Shown: positions 1 to 7,639, counted from the first letter of the stretch. The stretch: DNA of 11,738 bases from an uncultured Clostridia bacterium (GCA_944392525.1 CALXXB010000040.1:1-11738), one strand, 5' to 3'. The notes: generated by a model from the sequence alone, not told the origin. Program-made: numbers and translations.

Positions 1-684
1 CAAGGAGCAGAAGTTATTTGTACTTGTGCAGAAGAAAATTTAGAAAAAGTAAATAAATTATTAGAAGAATTACCAGGAGCAAAAGCTTATGCTTTAGGAG
101 ATGTAAGCTATGACGAAAATATTGAAAAATGTTTAGATGAAATAAAGAAAAATCATGGTAAAGTAGATGGAGTTTTACATGCAATAGCACATGCTAACTC
201 AGAAGATTTAAGAAATGATTTCATTTTAACTTCAAGAGATGGATTTGCTCATGCAAATGATGTAAGTGCATATTCATTAGTAGCAATAGTTAGAATGTTA
301 AAAGAAAAAGATATGTTAAATGAAGGAGCAAGTATTGTAGCTTATACATATTATGGTTCTGAAAAAGCAATAGAAGGATATAATGTAATGGGTGTTGCAA
401 AAGCAGCATTAGAAGCAAGCATTAGATATTTAGCAAGAGATTTAGGAAAAGATGGTATGAGAATAAATGGAATTTCAGCAGGACCAATTAAAACATTATC
501 AGCAAAAGGAATCAAAGATTTCAATTCTATATTAGATGTAGTAGAAGAAAGAGCTCCATTACATCAAAATGTAACACCATCACAAGTAGGTGATGCAACA
601 GCATTCTTATTTAGTAATTTATCAAGTGCTATCACAGGAGAAATTATTCATGTAGATAATGGATTCTCAACAGTAGGTGTGTAA
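1..684 (+). CDS. fabI: Enoyl-[acyl-carrier-protein] reductase (NADH), FabI type, 5'-truncated by window edge
   Basis: The reading frame is open from base 1 to the TAA at 682-684, giving 227 visible residues. FabI proteins are usually about 255-260 aa, so roughly 30 N-terminal residues, including the glycine-rich NAD(H) loop, lie outside the window. FabI carries out the last reduction of each round of type II fatty-acid elongation in the cytoplasm, reducing trans-2-enoyl-ACP. The short-chain dehydrogenase fold is recognisable. HAIAHAN (visible residues about 60-66) matches the FabI HSIAFA region. The Tyr-x9-Tyr-x6-Lys pattern of FabI is present at visible residues 117, 127 and 134, inside YNVMGVAK. 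The C-terminus has the usual ITGEIIHVDNGFS. The gene appears to end its transcription unit, because a strong hairpin terminator follows. Many clostridia use FabK for this step, so FabI is a useful taxonomic hint. Identity is secure; only the start is missing. Confidence 0.93.
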   Translation, partial: QGAEVICTCAEENLEKVNKLLEELPGAKAYALGDVSYDENIEKCLDEIKKNHGKVDGVLHAIAHANSEDLRNDFILTSRDGFAHANDVSAYSLVAIVRMLKEKDMLNEGASIVAYTYYGSEKAIEGYNVMGVAKAALEASIRYLARDLGKDGMRINGISAGPIKTLSAKGIKDFNSILDVVEERAPLHQNVTPSQVGDATAFLFSNLSSAITGEIIHVDNGFSTVGV

Positions 685-708
685 TAATTAATTAAACGAC
701 TTGTAAAA

Positions 709-758
709 GAAAGTATCAAATTTATAACTAATTTAAGTTATATGTTTGGTACTTTTTT
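709..758 (+). terminator. Rho-independent terminator after fabI
   Basis: A long stem pairs 709-729 with 736-756 around a 6-nt loop. It has one T/T mismatch and a few G-U pairs, and the 3' arm runs into six T residues (753-758). It begins about 25 nt after the fabI stop and separates fabI from recJ. Confidence 0.85.
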
Positions 759-806
759 AATTTTTTAGAAATAAAAGGCAAAAAAGACTTTAAAAAAATG
801 TAAAAA

Positions 807-817
807 TGGTATACAAT
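807..817 (+). promoter_or_regulatory. Possible extended -10 promoter for the recJ operon
   Basis: TGG followed by TATACAAT lies 28 nt before the recJ start codon and just after the fabI terminator, where a promoter is needed. The TGn motif suggests an extended -10. I see no convincing -35 box. An overlapping TATAAA at 820-825 is an alternative -10. Confidence 0.35.
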
Positions 818-844
818 AGTATAAAATGATTTTAGGAGAGGTAT

Positions 845-2536
845 ATGAATAAAAAGTGGCAAATATATGAAACAGATGAAGAAAAGATAGAAGAATTAAA
901 AGAAAAATACAAATTAAATGATTTGCTTGCTACAATATTAGTAAATAGAGGAATAACTAGTGAAGAAAAAATAAGACAGTTTTTAGAGCCAACAAGACAA
1001 GATTTTTATGATCCATATTTAATGAAAGATATGGAAATTGCAGTCGAAAGAATTGTAAAAGCGATTGAAAATCAAGAAAAAGTTATAATCTATGGCGATT
1101 ATGATGTAGACGGAATAACAAGTACAACGGTTTTGAAAAAATTCTTAAAAGATTTAGGTCTAGAAGTTTCTTATTATATCCCAAACAGATTAAACGAAGG
1201 ATATGGTTTAAATAATACAGCGATAGAAAAAATAGTAAATGAAGGGTATTCACTAATGATAACAGTAGACTGTGGAATATCAGCTATTGAAGAAATTGAT
1301 TATGCAAATTCATTAGGATTAGAAACCATAATAACAGACCATCATGAACCAGGTGAAGTTTTACCAAAGGCTTTAGCAGTGGTAGATAATAAAAGAAAAG
1401 ATAGTACATATCCATTTAGAGATTTAGCGGGAGTAGGAGTAGCATTTAAATTAACACAAGCTTTGGGTATTAAGTTAGGATTAAAAGAAGAAACATATTT
1501 GAAGTATCTAGATATAGTGTGTGTAGGTACAATATCAGACATAGTACCATTAGTAGATGAAAATAGAGTAATTACAAAATTAGGATTATTATTAGTAAGA
1601 CAGACAAAAAACATGGGGTTAAAATCAATAATAAATTCATCAGGATATAACAAGATAGATTCAAATACGATTTCTTTTGGTGTAGCACCTAGAATAAATG
1701 CTTGTGGAAGAATGGGAAAAGCAGAAGAAGCTTTAGAATTATTATTATCAACAGATATATATAAAGTAAATGAATTAACGAAAAAACTTAATGAACATAA
1801 TAGAGAAAGACAAGAAATAGAGAAATCTATATATGAAAGTGCAGTAGAAAAAATAGAAGAAAATCATTTAGATGAAAATAGAACAATAGTAGTAGGAGGA
1901 GAAGATTGGCATCATGGTGTAATTGGAATAGTTTCATCTAAAATTACAGATATGTATTTTAAACCAAGTATATTACTTAGTTTTGAGGAAGACGGAACAG
2001 GAAAAGGTTCAGGAAGAAGTATACCAGGATTTGATTTACATCAAGCCTTAACTAAATGCCAAGATACGTTAGAAAAATTTGGTGGACATAGTATGGCGGT
2101 AGGTGTTACAATAAAAAAGGAAAATCTTGAAAAATTTAGAAAAGAATTTGAAAAAGTAGCAGAAGAAGAAAAGACAGAAGATATTGTTCCAATTTTAAAT
2201 GTAGATGCTAAAATAGATTTGAATTCTGTAGATAAGAATGTAATAGAAAGTCTAAAAGCATTAGAACCATTTGGAGAAGCAAATAAAATGCCAATATTTG
2301 CTTTTAAGAATTTAAGAATAGATTCAATAAGAGCTTTATCAGAAGGAAAGCACTTAAAACTTACACTAAAAGAAGATAATAGAATAATAAATGCAATAGG
2401 ATTTAATATGGGAGAATTAGCAGAAGAGTATAGAATTGGAGATAAAGTAGATGTAGCAGGAGTATTAGAAATAAATACTTTTAATGGAGTAGATAACTTG
2501 CAAATAAATATAAAGGATGTAATGAAATCTATATAA
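845..2536 (+). CDS. recJ: Single-stranded-DNA-specific exonuclease RecJ
   Basis: This 563-aa protein is a 5'-3' exonuclease on single-stranded DNA, used in recombination and in base-excision and mismatch repair. Its length is typical of bacterial RecJ. The DHH phosphoesterase motifs appear in order: GDYDVDG (84-90), VDCGIS (141-146), the DHH triad in ITDHHEPG (165-167), GVGVAFK (196-202) and SDIVPL (231-236). RINACGRMG follows at 283-291. The DHHA1 domain has GGEDWHHGVIGIV (351-363), SGRSIPGFDLH and the glycine-rich GGHSMAVG (413-420). The C-terminal part, with PFGEANKMPIF (475-485), matches the oligonucleotide-binding domain of RecJ. All metal-binding Asp and His residues of the core motifs that I can place are present. 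The ATG at 845 is preceded by AGGAGAGG at good spacing. recJ is the first gene of the recJ-rel-hydrolase-hisS block, an order common in Clostridia. Confidence 0.96.
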   Translation: MNKKWQIYETDEEKIEELKEKYKLNDLLATILVNRGITSEEKIRQFLEPTRQDFYDPYLMKDMEIAVERIVKAIENQEKVIIYGDYDVDGITSTTVLKKFLKDLGLEVSYYIPNRLNEGYGLNNTAIEKIVNEGYSLMITVDCGISAIEEIDYANSLGLETIITDHHEPGEVLPKALAVVDNKRKDSTYPFRDLAGVGVAFKLTQALGIKLGLKEETYLKYLDIVCVGTISDIVPLVDENRVITKLGLLLVRQTKNMGLKSIINSSGYNKIDSNTISFGVAPRINACGRMGKAEEALELLLSTDIYKVNELTKKLNEHNRERQEIEKSIYESAVEKIEENHLDENRTIVVGGEDWHHGVIGIVSSKITDMYFKPSILLSFEEDGTGKGSGRSIPGFDLHQALTKCQDTLEKFGGHSMAVGVTIKKENLEKFRKEFEKVAEEEKTEDIVPILNVDAKIDLNSVDKNVIESLKALEPFGEANKMPIFAFKNLRIDSIRALSEGKHLKLTLKEDNRIINAIGFNMGELAEEYRIGDKVDVAGVLEINTFNGVDNLQINIKDVMKSI

Positions 2537-2546
2537 GAAAAGAAAA

Positions 2547-2556
2547 AAGGGGTGAT
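2547..2556 (+). promoter_or_regulatory. Ribosome binding site that places the rel start at TTG 2561
   Basis: AAGGGGTGAT matches the extended 16S anti-Shine-Dalgarno complement (AAGGAGGTGAT) at all but one aligned position. The GTG at 2552, which would give a 3-codon longer protein, lies inside this site and so cannot be its start codon. TTG at 2561 is 8 nt beyond the G-run and is the likely initiator. Confidence 0.75.
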
Positions 2557-2560
2557 AAAA

Positions 2561-4753
2561 TTGAAAGAACAACAAAATAAAACAATTCAAGACGTAATAG
2601 CTAAAAGAAAAGAGCATTCAAGAAGAGTAGATAGTAAATTAATAATGAAAGCATATAATTATGCAAAAAGTCATCATGGTGACCAATTGAGAAAATCAGG
2701 AGAACCTTATATAATACACCCACTTAATGTTGCATATATTTTAGCGGATATAGGATTAGATGATAGTACAATTGCAGCAGCTCTTTTGCATGATGTTGTA
2801 GAAGATACAGAAGTAACTGAAAATGATATAACAAAAGAATTTGGACAAGAAATATCAGATATGGTAGCAGGTGTTACAAAACTTGGAAATATTTCTTTTG
2901 CATCAGTAGAAGAACAACAAGTAGAAGATTATAGAAAAATGTTCTTAGCAATGGGAAAAGATATAAGAGTTATCTTAATAAAACTAGCAGATAGACTTCA
3001 TAATATGAGAACATTGAAATATTTAAAAAGAGATAGACAAATAGCAATTAGTAAAGAGACAATGGATTTATATGCACCACTTGCAAATAGACTAGGTTTA
3101 TATTCTCTAAAATGGGAACTAGAAGACTTAGCATTTAAGTATTTGTATCCAGATGAATATCATGAATTAGTTGAAGGAATTAATAAAAAGAGAGAAGAAA
3201 GATTACAGTTTATAGAAAAAATAATGGCAGATATAAGAGTAGCTTTAAAGAAACATAGAATTGATGCAGAAGTAACAGGAAGAGCAAAACATTTATATAG
3301 TATTTATAGAAAAATGAAAAGAGACAATAAGACATTAGACCAGATTTATGATTTATTTGCACTAAGAATTTTAGTTAACTCTGTAAAAGATTGTTATGCA
3401 GCATTAGGAGTAGTACATGAATTATATAGTCCTATGCCTGGAAGGTTTAAAGATTATATAGCAGTTCCAAAACCTAATATGTATCAATCAATACATACAA
3501 CATTATTAGGAGAAAACGGAACACCTTTTGAAGTGCAAATACGTACTTGGGAAATGCATCATATAGCAGAATATGGTATCGCTGCACACTGGGCATATAA
3601 AGAAGCAAGTTATTTTGGAAAGAAACAATCTGTAAAAGTTACAGATGATAAATTAGCATGGCTTCGTGAGACATTAGAGTGGCAAAAAGATATGCAAGAC
3701 CCACAAGAGTTCTTAGATACACTAAAAACAGAATTATTTGAAGATGAGGTATATGTATTTACGCCAAAAGGAAAAATTATCGTATTACCTAGAGGAGCAA
3801 CTCCAATAGATTTTGCATATAGCATACATCAAGAAATTGGAAATAAAATGACAGGATGTAAAATAAACAGTAAAATGATGCCTATTATAACACCTTTAAA
3901 AAATGGAGATATAGTAGATATTATAACATCAGATAATTCTAAAGGTCCAAGTAGAGATTGGCTTAAATTTGTAAAAAGTTCAAGTGCTAAGAATAAAATT
4001 AAGTCTTGGTTTAAGAAGGCACAAAGAGCAGAGAATATTGAAAAAGGAAAAGACTTAATAGAAAAAGAATTAAAAAGAATAGGATTTTCACATTCTGATT
4101 TATTTAAAAATCAATATGTAGAACCTATGATGGAAAAATATCGTTATAAAAACTTAGACGATATGTACTTAGCAGTAGGATTTGGAGCAAACTCAGCAGG
4201 AAAGGTAATAGCAAGATTATTACAAGAATATAGAAAAGAACATCAAGAGGAAGAAGTAGAAGAAAAGATAAAAGAGCTTGCTAAAGCAAAACAAAGGAAA
4301 CCAAAAGCTTCAAGTTCAGGAATTATAGTAAAAGGAATTGATAATTGTTTAGTAAAATTATCAAAATGTTGTAATCCACTTCCAGGTGATGAAATAGTAG
4401 GTTATATAACAAAAGGAAGAGGAGTATCTGTACATAGAAAAGATTGTCCTAATATTAAAAGTTTAATCTCTGAAGAGAATAGAATGATAGATGTAGAATG
4501 GTATGTAGAAAATAAAGAAAATTACCAAGCAGATATAGAAATTCATTCAAATGATAGATCAGGTTTATTACTAGACATATTAAAAGAAATTGGAACTACA
4601 AAAGCAACAATATTAGGAGTAAAAACTAAGACAACCAAGGAAAGACTTGCAATTATAAATATAACATTAGAGGTACAAGGATTAGATGAATTAAACAAAG
4701 CAATTAAAGCAATAAGAAAAGTAGATAGTGTATATGATGTAAGACGTACATAG
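2561..4753 (+). CDS. relA: Bifunctional (p)ppGpp synthetase/hydrolase (Rel, RelA/SpoT family)
   Basis: This 730-aa long RSH protein makes and degrades the alarmone (p)ppGpp, the stringent-response signal. Both catalytic halves look intact. The HD hydrolase has IIHP, HDVVED (H77, D78, E81, D82) and LADRLHNMRT (142-151). The synthetase has GRAKHLYSIYRKM (from about 240), RFKD (295-298) and FEVQIRTWEMH. The RFKD signature is that of bifunctional Rel/SpoT enzymes; monofunctional RelA has an acidic ExDD motif there. The regulatory half follows: a TGS domain (about 395-460, VYVFTPKGK), a conserved Cys/His region (CC at 603-604, H625, C629) and a C-terminal ACT domain (about 655-730). An in-frame GTG at 2552 is rejected because it overlaps the Shine-Dalgarno sequence. 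The start is therefore TTG, 24 nt after the recJ stop, which fits translation from a shared transcript. No dtd gene follows, unlike many clostridial clusters. Confidence 0.95.
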   Translation: MKEQQNKTIQDVIAKRKEHSRRVDSKLIMKAYNYAKSHHGDQLRKSGEPYIIHPLNVAYILADIGLDDSTIAAALLHDVVEDTEVTENDITKEFGQEISDMVAGVTKLGNISFASVEEQQVEDYRKMFLAMGKDIRVILIKLADRLHNMRTLKYLKRDRQIAISKETMDLYAPLANRLGLYSLKWELEDLAFKYLYPDEYHELVEGINKKREERLQFIEKIMADIRVALKKHRIDAEVTGRAKHLYSIYRKMKRDNKTLDQIYDLFALRILVNSVKDCYAALGVVHELYSPMPGRFKDYIAVPKPNMYQSIHTTLLGENGTPFEVQIRTWEMHHIAEYGIAAHWAYKEASYFGKKQSVKVTDDKLAWLRETLEWQKDMQDPQEFLDTLKTELFEDEVYVFTPKGKIIVLPRGATPIDFAYSIHQEIGNKMTGCKINSKMMPIITPLKNGDIVDIITSDNSKGPSRDWLKFVKSSSAKNKIKSWFKKAQRAENIEKGKDLIEKELKRIGFSHSDLFKNQYVEPMMEKYRYKNLDDMYLAVGFGANSAGKVIARLLQEYRKEHQEEEVEEKIKELAKAKQRKPKASSSGIIVKGIDNCLVKLSKCCNPLPGDEIVGYITKGRGVSVHRKDCPNIKSLISEENRMIDVEWYVENKENYQADIEIHSNDRSGLLLDILKEIGTTKATILGVKTKTTKERLAIINITLEVQGLDELNKAIKAIRKVDSVYDVRRT

Positions 4754-4813
4754 AATACTGCTTTTTAGAATGGATTAAAAAAACAGCAAAAGAAACTAGA
4801 AAGGAAAGAAAAA

Positions 4814-5461
4814 ATGATACTAAAAGAACTAAAGATTAGTACTTGGGTAGGTGACCCAACAAATTGTTATATTGTTTTTGATGAAAAATCAAAAGAAACT
4901 ATGGTAATAGACCCGGCAGGTGATGTGGATAAGATAGAAGAACTAATTAATATATTAGGAGGAAAGTTAAAATATATTTATCTAACACATTGCCATGGAG
5001 ACCATATAGTTGGTGTACCAGACCTAAAGCAAAAATGTGGAGGAAAAATCTTAATACATTTTTATGACGCAGAAGGTTTAAATAATGCAGAAATAAATTT
5101 AACACCATATATTGTAGAAAAACAAATAGAACTAGAAGCAGATTCTAGAATTGAAGATGGAGATTTAATACATTTGGGAGATTTAGAATTCAAGGTAATT
5201 TATACACCAGGACATACTAAGGGAGGAACTTCTCTTTATTGTGAAAAAGAAGGATGTGTTTTTACAGGAGATACATTATTCAGAGGAACATGGGGAAGGA
5301 CTGATTGTCCAACAGGAAGCCTGGACAATATTATGGATTCAATTATAAATAAGTTACTTATTCTTCCAGATGATACAATATGTTATCCAGGACATGGTTT
5401 GAGTACTAAAATAAGAGATGAAAAACCAATTTATTTAGAATTAAAACCAAAATTAATATAA
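4814..5461 (+). CDS. MBL-fold metallo-hydrolase, glyoxalase-II-like (YqgX/YcbL group)
   Basis: This is a 215-aa cytoplasmic protein of the metallo-beta-lactamase fold, in the short hydroxyacylglutathione-hydrolase-like subgroup. The metal-binding residues are all visible: THCHGDH (H59, H61, D63, H64), H134 in TPGHTKGG, D153 in GDTLFRGTWGRTD, and H194 in PGHG. The GDTLF-GRTD block is typical of this subgroup. Such proteins often bind two metal ions and hydrolyse thioesters, but the true substrate cannot be read from the sequence; a glutathione substrate is not assumed. It lacks the long C-terminal domain of classical glyoxalase II. An AAAGGAAAG ribosome binding site precedes ATG 4814. It lies 60 nt after rel and about 20 nt before hisS. 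A gene of this family between rel and hisS is a conserved clostridial arrangement of unknown significance. Confidence 0.88.
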   Translation: MILKELKISTWVGDPTNCYIVFDEKSKETMVIDPAGDVDKIEELINILGGKLKYIYLTHCHGDHIVGVPDLKQKCGGKILIHFYDAEGLNNAEINLTPYIVEKQIELEADSRIEDGDLIHLGDLEFKVIYTPGHTKGGTSLYCEKEGCVFTGDTLFRGTWGRTDCPTGSLDNIMDSIINKLLILPDDTICYPGHGLSTKIRDEKPIYLELKPKLI

Positions 5462-5483
5462 AATATAGAAGGGAGAAATGAAA

Positions 5484-6791
5484 ATGGCAAAAACAGAACC
5501 AAGAACATTATCTGGTTTTATGGAGTTGTTACCAAATGACCAAATTCTATTTAACCAAATGATGAATACAATTGAAGAAACTTACCAAAGATTCGGATTT
5601 CTACCATTAGATACTCCTATAATAGAATTATCAGAAGTGTTGCTTGCAAAAGCAGGAGGAGAAACAGAAAAACAAATATATAGATTTAACAGAGGAGATA
5701 ATGATTTATCTTTAAGATTTGATTTAACTGTTCCTCTTGCTAAATATGTAGCAAAAAATTATGGAAATTTAAGTTTCCCTTTTAGAAGATATCAAATAGG
5801 AAAAGTTTATCGTGGTGAAAGAACACAAAAAGGAAGATTTAGAGAGTTTTACCAATGTGATATAGATATTATAGGTGATGGGGAATTAGATTTAATTAAT
5901 GATGCAGAACTTCCAAGTGTTATTTATATGATTTTTACTAAACTTGGATTTTCTAATTTTACTATTAGAATTAATAATAGAAAAATATTGAATGGATTAT
6001 TTGAAAGTATTGGTCAGAAAGATAATTCTGTAGAAATTTTAAGAATTATAGATAAGATTGATAAAATTGGAAAAGAAGCGGTTATAGAAGAATTAGAAAA
6101 AATAAATGTAGGAAGTAAGCAAATAGATAAAATAATAAGCTTTATAGAAATATCAGGAAGTAATGATGAGAAACTAGAAAAGCTAAAAGCTTTGAAAATC
6201 GAAAATGAGACTTTTAATAAAGGACTAGATGAACTTAATTATGTTGTTAAAAATATGAGATTATTTGGCATCCCTGAGTCAAATATACAAGTAGATTTAA
6301 CAATTGCAAGAGGACTTGATTATTATACAGGAACAGTTTATGAAACTTTCTTAAATGATTATAGAGAACTAGGAAGTGTATGTTCAGGTGGAAGATATGA
6401 AAACCTAGCTGAAAATTATACTGATAAAAAACTACCAGGAGTTGGTATCTCAATCGGATTAACTAGACTATTCTATAAATTAAGTGAACTTAATTTAATA
6501 AAAGCAGAGAAGAAATCTATTTCAGATGTATTAATAATACCAATGGTAGAAGATTTAAGTGTTCCAATTAAAGTTGCAAATACTTTAAGGGGTAATGGAA
6601 TTAATACAGAAATTTATTTAAATAACAAAAAATTAAAAGCTAAATTTAAATATGCTGATAAACTAGAAATTCCATATGTAATTGTAATTGGAGAAGATGA
6701 AATAGAAAAGCAAGTTGTTAAATTAAAGAACATGCAAACAGGGGAAGAAAAGGAAATTAAAATAGATAATATAGATAGCTTGAAATTTTAA
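5484..6791 (+). CDS. hisS: Histidine-tRNA ligase
   Basis: Histidyl-tRNA synthetase charges tRNA-His with histidine in the cytoplasm. From ATG 5484 it is 435 aa, close to the usual 420-430. It is a class II synthetase: LRFDLTVPLA is followed by motif 2, FRRYQIGKVYRGERTQ (about 100-115), and EFYQCDIDIIG. The histidine-binding signatures ARGLDYYTG (around 280) and CSGGRYENL (around 300) are present, then motif 3, GVGISIGLTRL (319-329). The C-terminal anticodon-binding domain runs from about 350, beginning DVLIIPMVEDL. Two ATG codons lie close together at 5478 and 5484. GGAG at 5472-5475 is only 2 nt from the first but 8 nt from the second, so I prefer 5484 (MAKTEPRTL); the longer form adds two residues. 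It is the last gene of the recJ block. aspS, which often follows hisS, is absent here. Confidence 0.96.
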   Translation: MAKTEPRTLSGFMELLPNDQILFNQMMNTIEETYQRFGFLPLDTPIIELSEVLLAKAGGETEKQIYRFNRGDNDLSLRFDLTVPLAKYVAKNYGNLSFPFRRYQIGKVYRGERTQKGRFREFYQCDIDIIGDGELDLINDAELPSVIYMIFTKLGFSNFTIRINNRKILNGLFESIGQKDNSVEILRIIDKIDKIGKEAVIEELEKINVGSKQIDKIISFIEISGSNDEKLEKLKALKIENETFNKGLDELNYVVKNMRLFGIPESNIQVDLTIARGLDYYTGTVYETFLNDYRELGSVCSGGRYENLAENYTDKKLPGVGISIGLTRLFYKLSELNLIKAEKKSISDVLIIPMVEDLSVPIKVANTLRGNGINTEIYLNNKKLKAKFKYADKLEIPYVIVIGEDEIEKQVVKLKNMQTGEEKEIKIDNIDSLKF

Positions 6792-6796
6792 TAAAA

Positions 6797-6835
6797 AAAT
6801 AAGGATAGGTAATTAATAATACCTGTCCTTTATTT
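6797..6835. terminator. Bidirectional terminator between hisS and the Crp/Fnr-family gene
   Basis: The stem AAGGATAGGTA / TACCTGTCCTT (6801-6811 with 6820-6830, one G-T pair) has an A-rich 5' flank and a T-rich 3' flank, so it works on either strand. It starts 6 nt after the hisS stop. The stop codon of the minus-strand gene (6830-6832) lies in its outer arm. Confidence 0.85.
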
Positions 6836-7462
6836 ATACAATAATGTAATCATTTTACCATTTTTCTTAATGAAGTTTTCTTCTTTTAAAAGTTTTAATT
6901 CCCTCATCATAGCGCTTCTGTCTACACTTAAGTAGTCTGCAAGGTCTGTAAGAGAAAAAGGAAGCTTAAAAGTTTTACTTAAATTTCTAGTAGAAAGAAG
7001 ATTAAAATATCCAAGAAGTTTATCTCTAGTAGACCTTTTTGTTAGAAGTTCAACTCTCATATTTAAGCTTGTTACTTTATCAAGAATTAGTTCTGGTAAA
7101 TATTCAGAAAGTCTTTGGTGAAATTTACAATTTTGTTTACATTTGTAGTGAATATCTTGATAACTATATATTAAGACTTCACATTTTGATCTGGCTTCAA
7201 CTAATAATTCATTATTAGTTGTAACATTATAAAAAACTTCTCCAAAAACATCTGTATCTGTAAAGTGGTCTATTATAGTTCTGTTACCATTTAAATCATA
7301 ACGAACCAAATCTGCATTTCCGGTTATAAGAATGCAAAATTGGTTTCTTTTTTGTATATAAGATGTAATTACTTCATTCTTTTCAAAAGCCTTTTTTTGT
7401 ACCTTATTACAGCTATTTTCAAACTCTTTTATAAATTCTTCTACGTTAAAACTAAGATTCAT
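6830..7462 (-). CDS. Crp/Fnr-family transcriptional regulator
   Basis: This 210-aa protein has an N-terminal cyclic-nucleotide-binding-type beta-barrel (about 20-115), a dimerisation helix (about 118-150) and a C-terminal winged helix-turn-helix (about 165-208). The barrel glycine-glutamate (FGEVF, 73-77) is kept. The Arg-Ser pair that binds the cAMP phosphate in E. coli CRP aligns with N84-E85, so cAMP is unlikely to be the effector. The four-cysteine cluster of E. coli FNR is absent. There is a CKQNCKFH motif (C108, C112), plus C18, C43 and C94; a CxxxCxFH element occurs in some clostridial relatives, so a redox or metal/heme input is possible but unproven. The recognition helix (VDRSAMMREL, 180-189) keeps the CRP R180 and R185 equivalents but has Ser for E181, suggesting an altered half-site. 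GGAG precedes the ATG by 6 nt. It is divergent from nrdD, and matched dyads lie between them. Confidence 0.85.
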   Translation of the reverse strand: MNLSFNVEEFIKEFENSCNKVQKKAFEKNEVITSYIQKRNQFCILITGNADLVRYDLNGNRTIIDHFTDTDVFGEVFYNVTTNNELLVEARSKCEVLIYSYQDIHYKCKQNCKFHQRLSEYLPELILDKVTSLNMRVELLTKRSTRDKLLGYFNLLSTRNLSKTFKLPFSLTDLADYLSVDRSAMMRELKLLKEENFIKKNGKMITLLYK

Positions 7463-7523
7463 TGCAAACTCCTTTTAGTTAGTATTCTGGGTTTATTAGA
7501 TACGTTTTATTCTTTTTATACGG

Positions 7524-7566
7524 TATGATATATTATGATTCTATAAAAGAATTATAATATATCATA
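7524..7566. repeat. Inverted repeat with 19-bp arms in the regulator/nrdD intergenic region
   Basis: Arm 7524-7542 pairs with arm 7548-7566 across a 5-bp centre (ATAAA). 18 of 19 positions match and the other would be a G-T pair. It is AT-rich, has no T-run placing it as a terminator, and directly abuts the upstream GTTGC dyad. The predicted transcription start of the minus-strand regulator falls at its centre, so it is more likely a DNA operator than a full RNA hairpin. Confidence 0.8.
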
Positions 7567-7579
7567 GTTGCAAATGCAA
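7551..7579 (-). promoter_or_regulatory. Likely promoter of the Crp/Fnr-family gene
   Basis: On the minus strand TATAAT (7556-7551) is preceded, 17 bp upstream, by TTGCAT (7579-7574). The -35 is weak (3 of 6 to TTGACA) and is part of the GTTGC dyad, so a protein on the dyad would block polymerase. The start would be near 7544, leaving a leader of about 80 nt. Other AT-rich -10 candidates exist nearby. Confidence 0.45.
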
Positions 7580-7580
7580 C
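7567..7580. promoter_or_regulatory. Putative Crp/Fnr-type operator 1 (GTTGC-N4-GCAAC)
   Basis: This is a perfect dyad, GTTGC AAAT GCAAC, with the 5-4-5 layout of Crp/Fnr sites such as FNR's TTGAT-N4-ATCAA. It overlaps the predicted -35 of the regulator gene, a position that fits autorepression. Binding by the adjacent regulator is inferred. Confidence 0.6.
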
Positions 7581-7639
7581 AAAAATATAAAATATTTTGT
7601 TTTAAAATATACATAAAAAATAACAATAAAAGAAATCGG

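Noticed and set aside
1342..1653. Minus-strand ORF inside recJ.
   Set aside because: It lies wholly within conserved RecJ motifs read on the plus strand and has no signals of its own.
3610..3825. Minus-strand ORF inside rel.
   Set aside because: It overlaps the linker and TGS domain of Rel in antisense and its translation has no recognisable features.
4757..4790. Imperfect hairpin (CTG-c-TTTTT with AAAAA-a-CAG) between rel and the metallo-hydrolase.
   Set aside because: The stem is weak, almost all A-T with a mismatch, and no T-run follows. I do not call it a terminator or attenuator.
6247..6453. Minus-strand ORF inside hisS.
   Set aside because: It is antisense to the histidine-binding motifs and its composition is typical of a shadow frame (Leu, Phe and Tyr rich).
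7340..7528. Plus-strand ORF of 62 aa with a hydrophobic look, antisense to the start of the regulator gene.
   Set aside because: The hydrophobic appearance comes from reading A-rich coding DNA in reverse, and there is no ribosome binding site.
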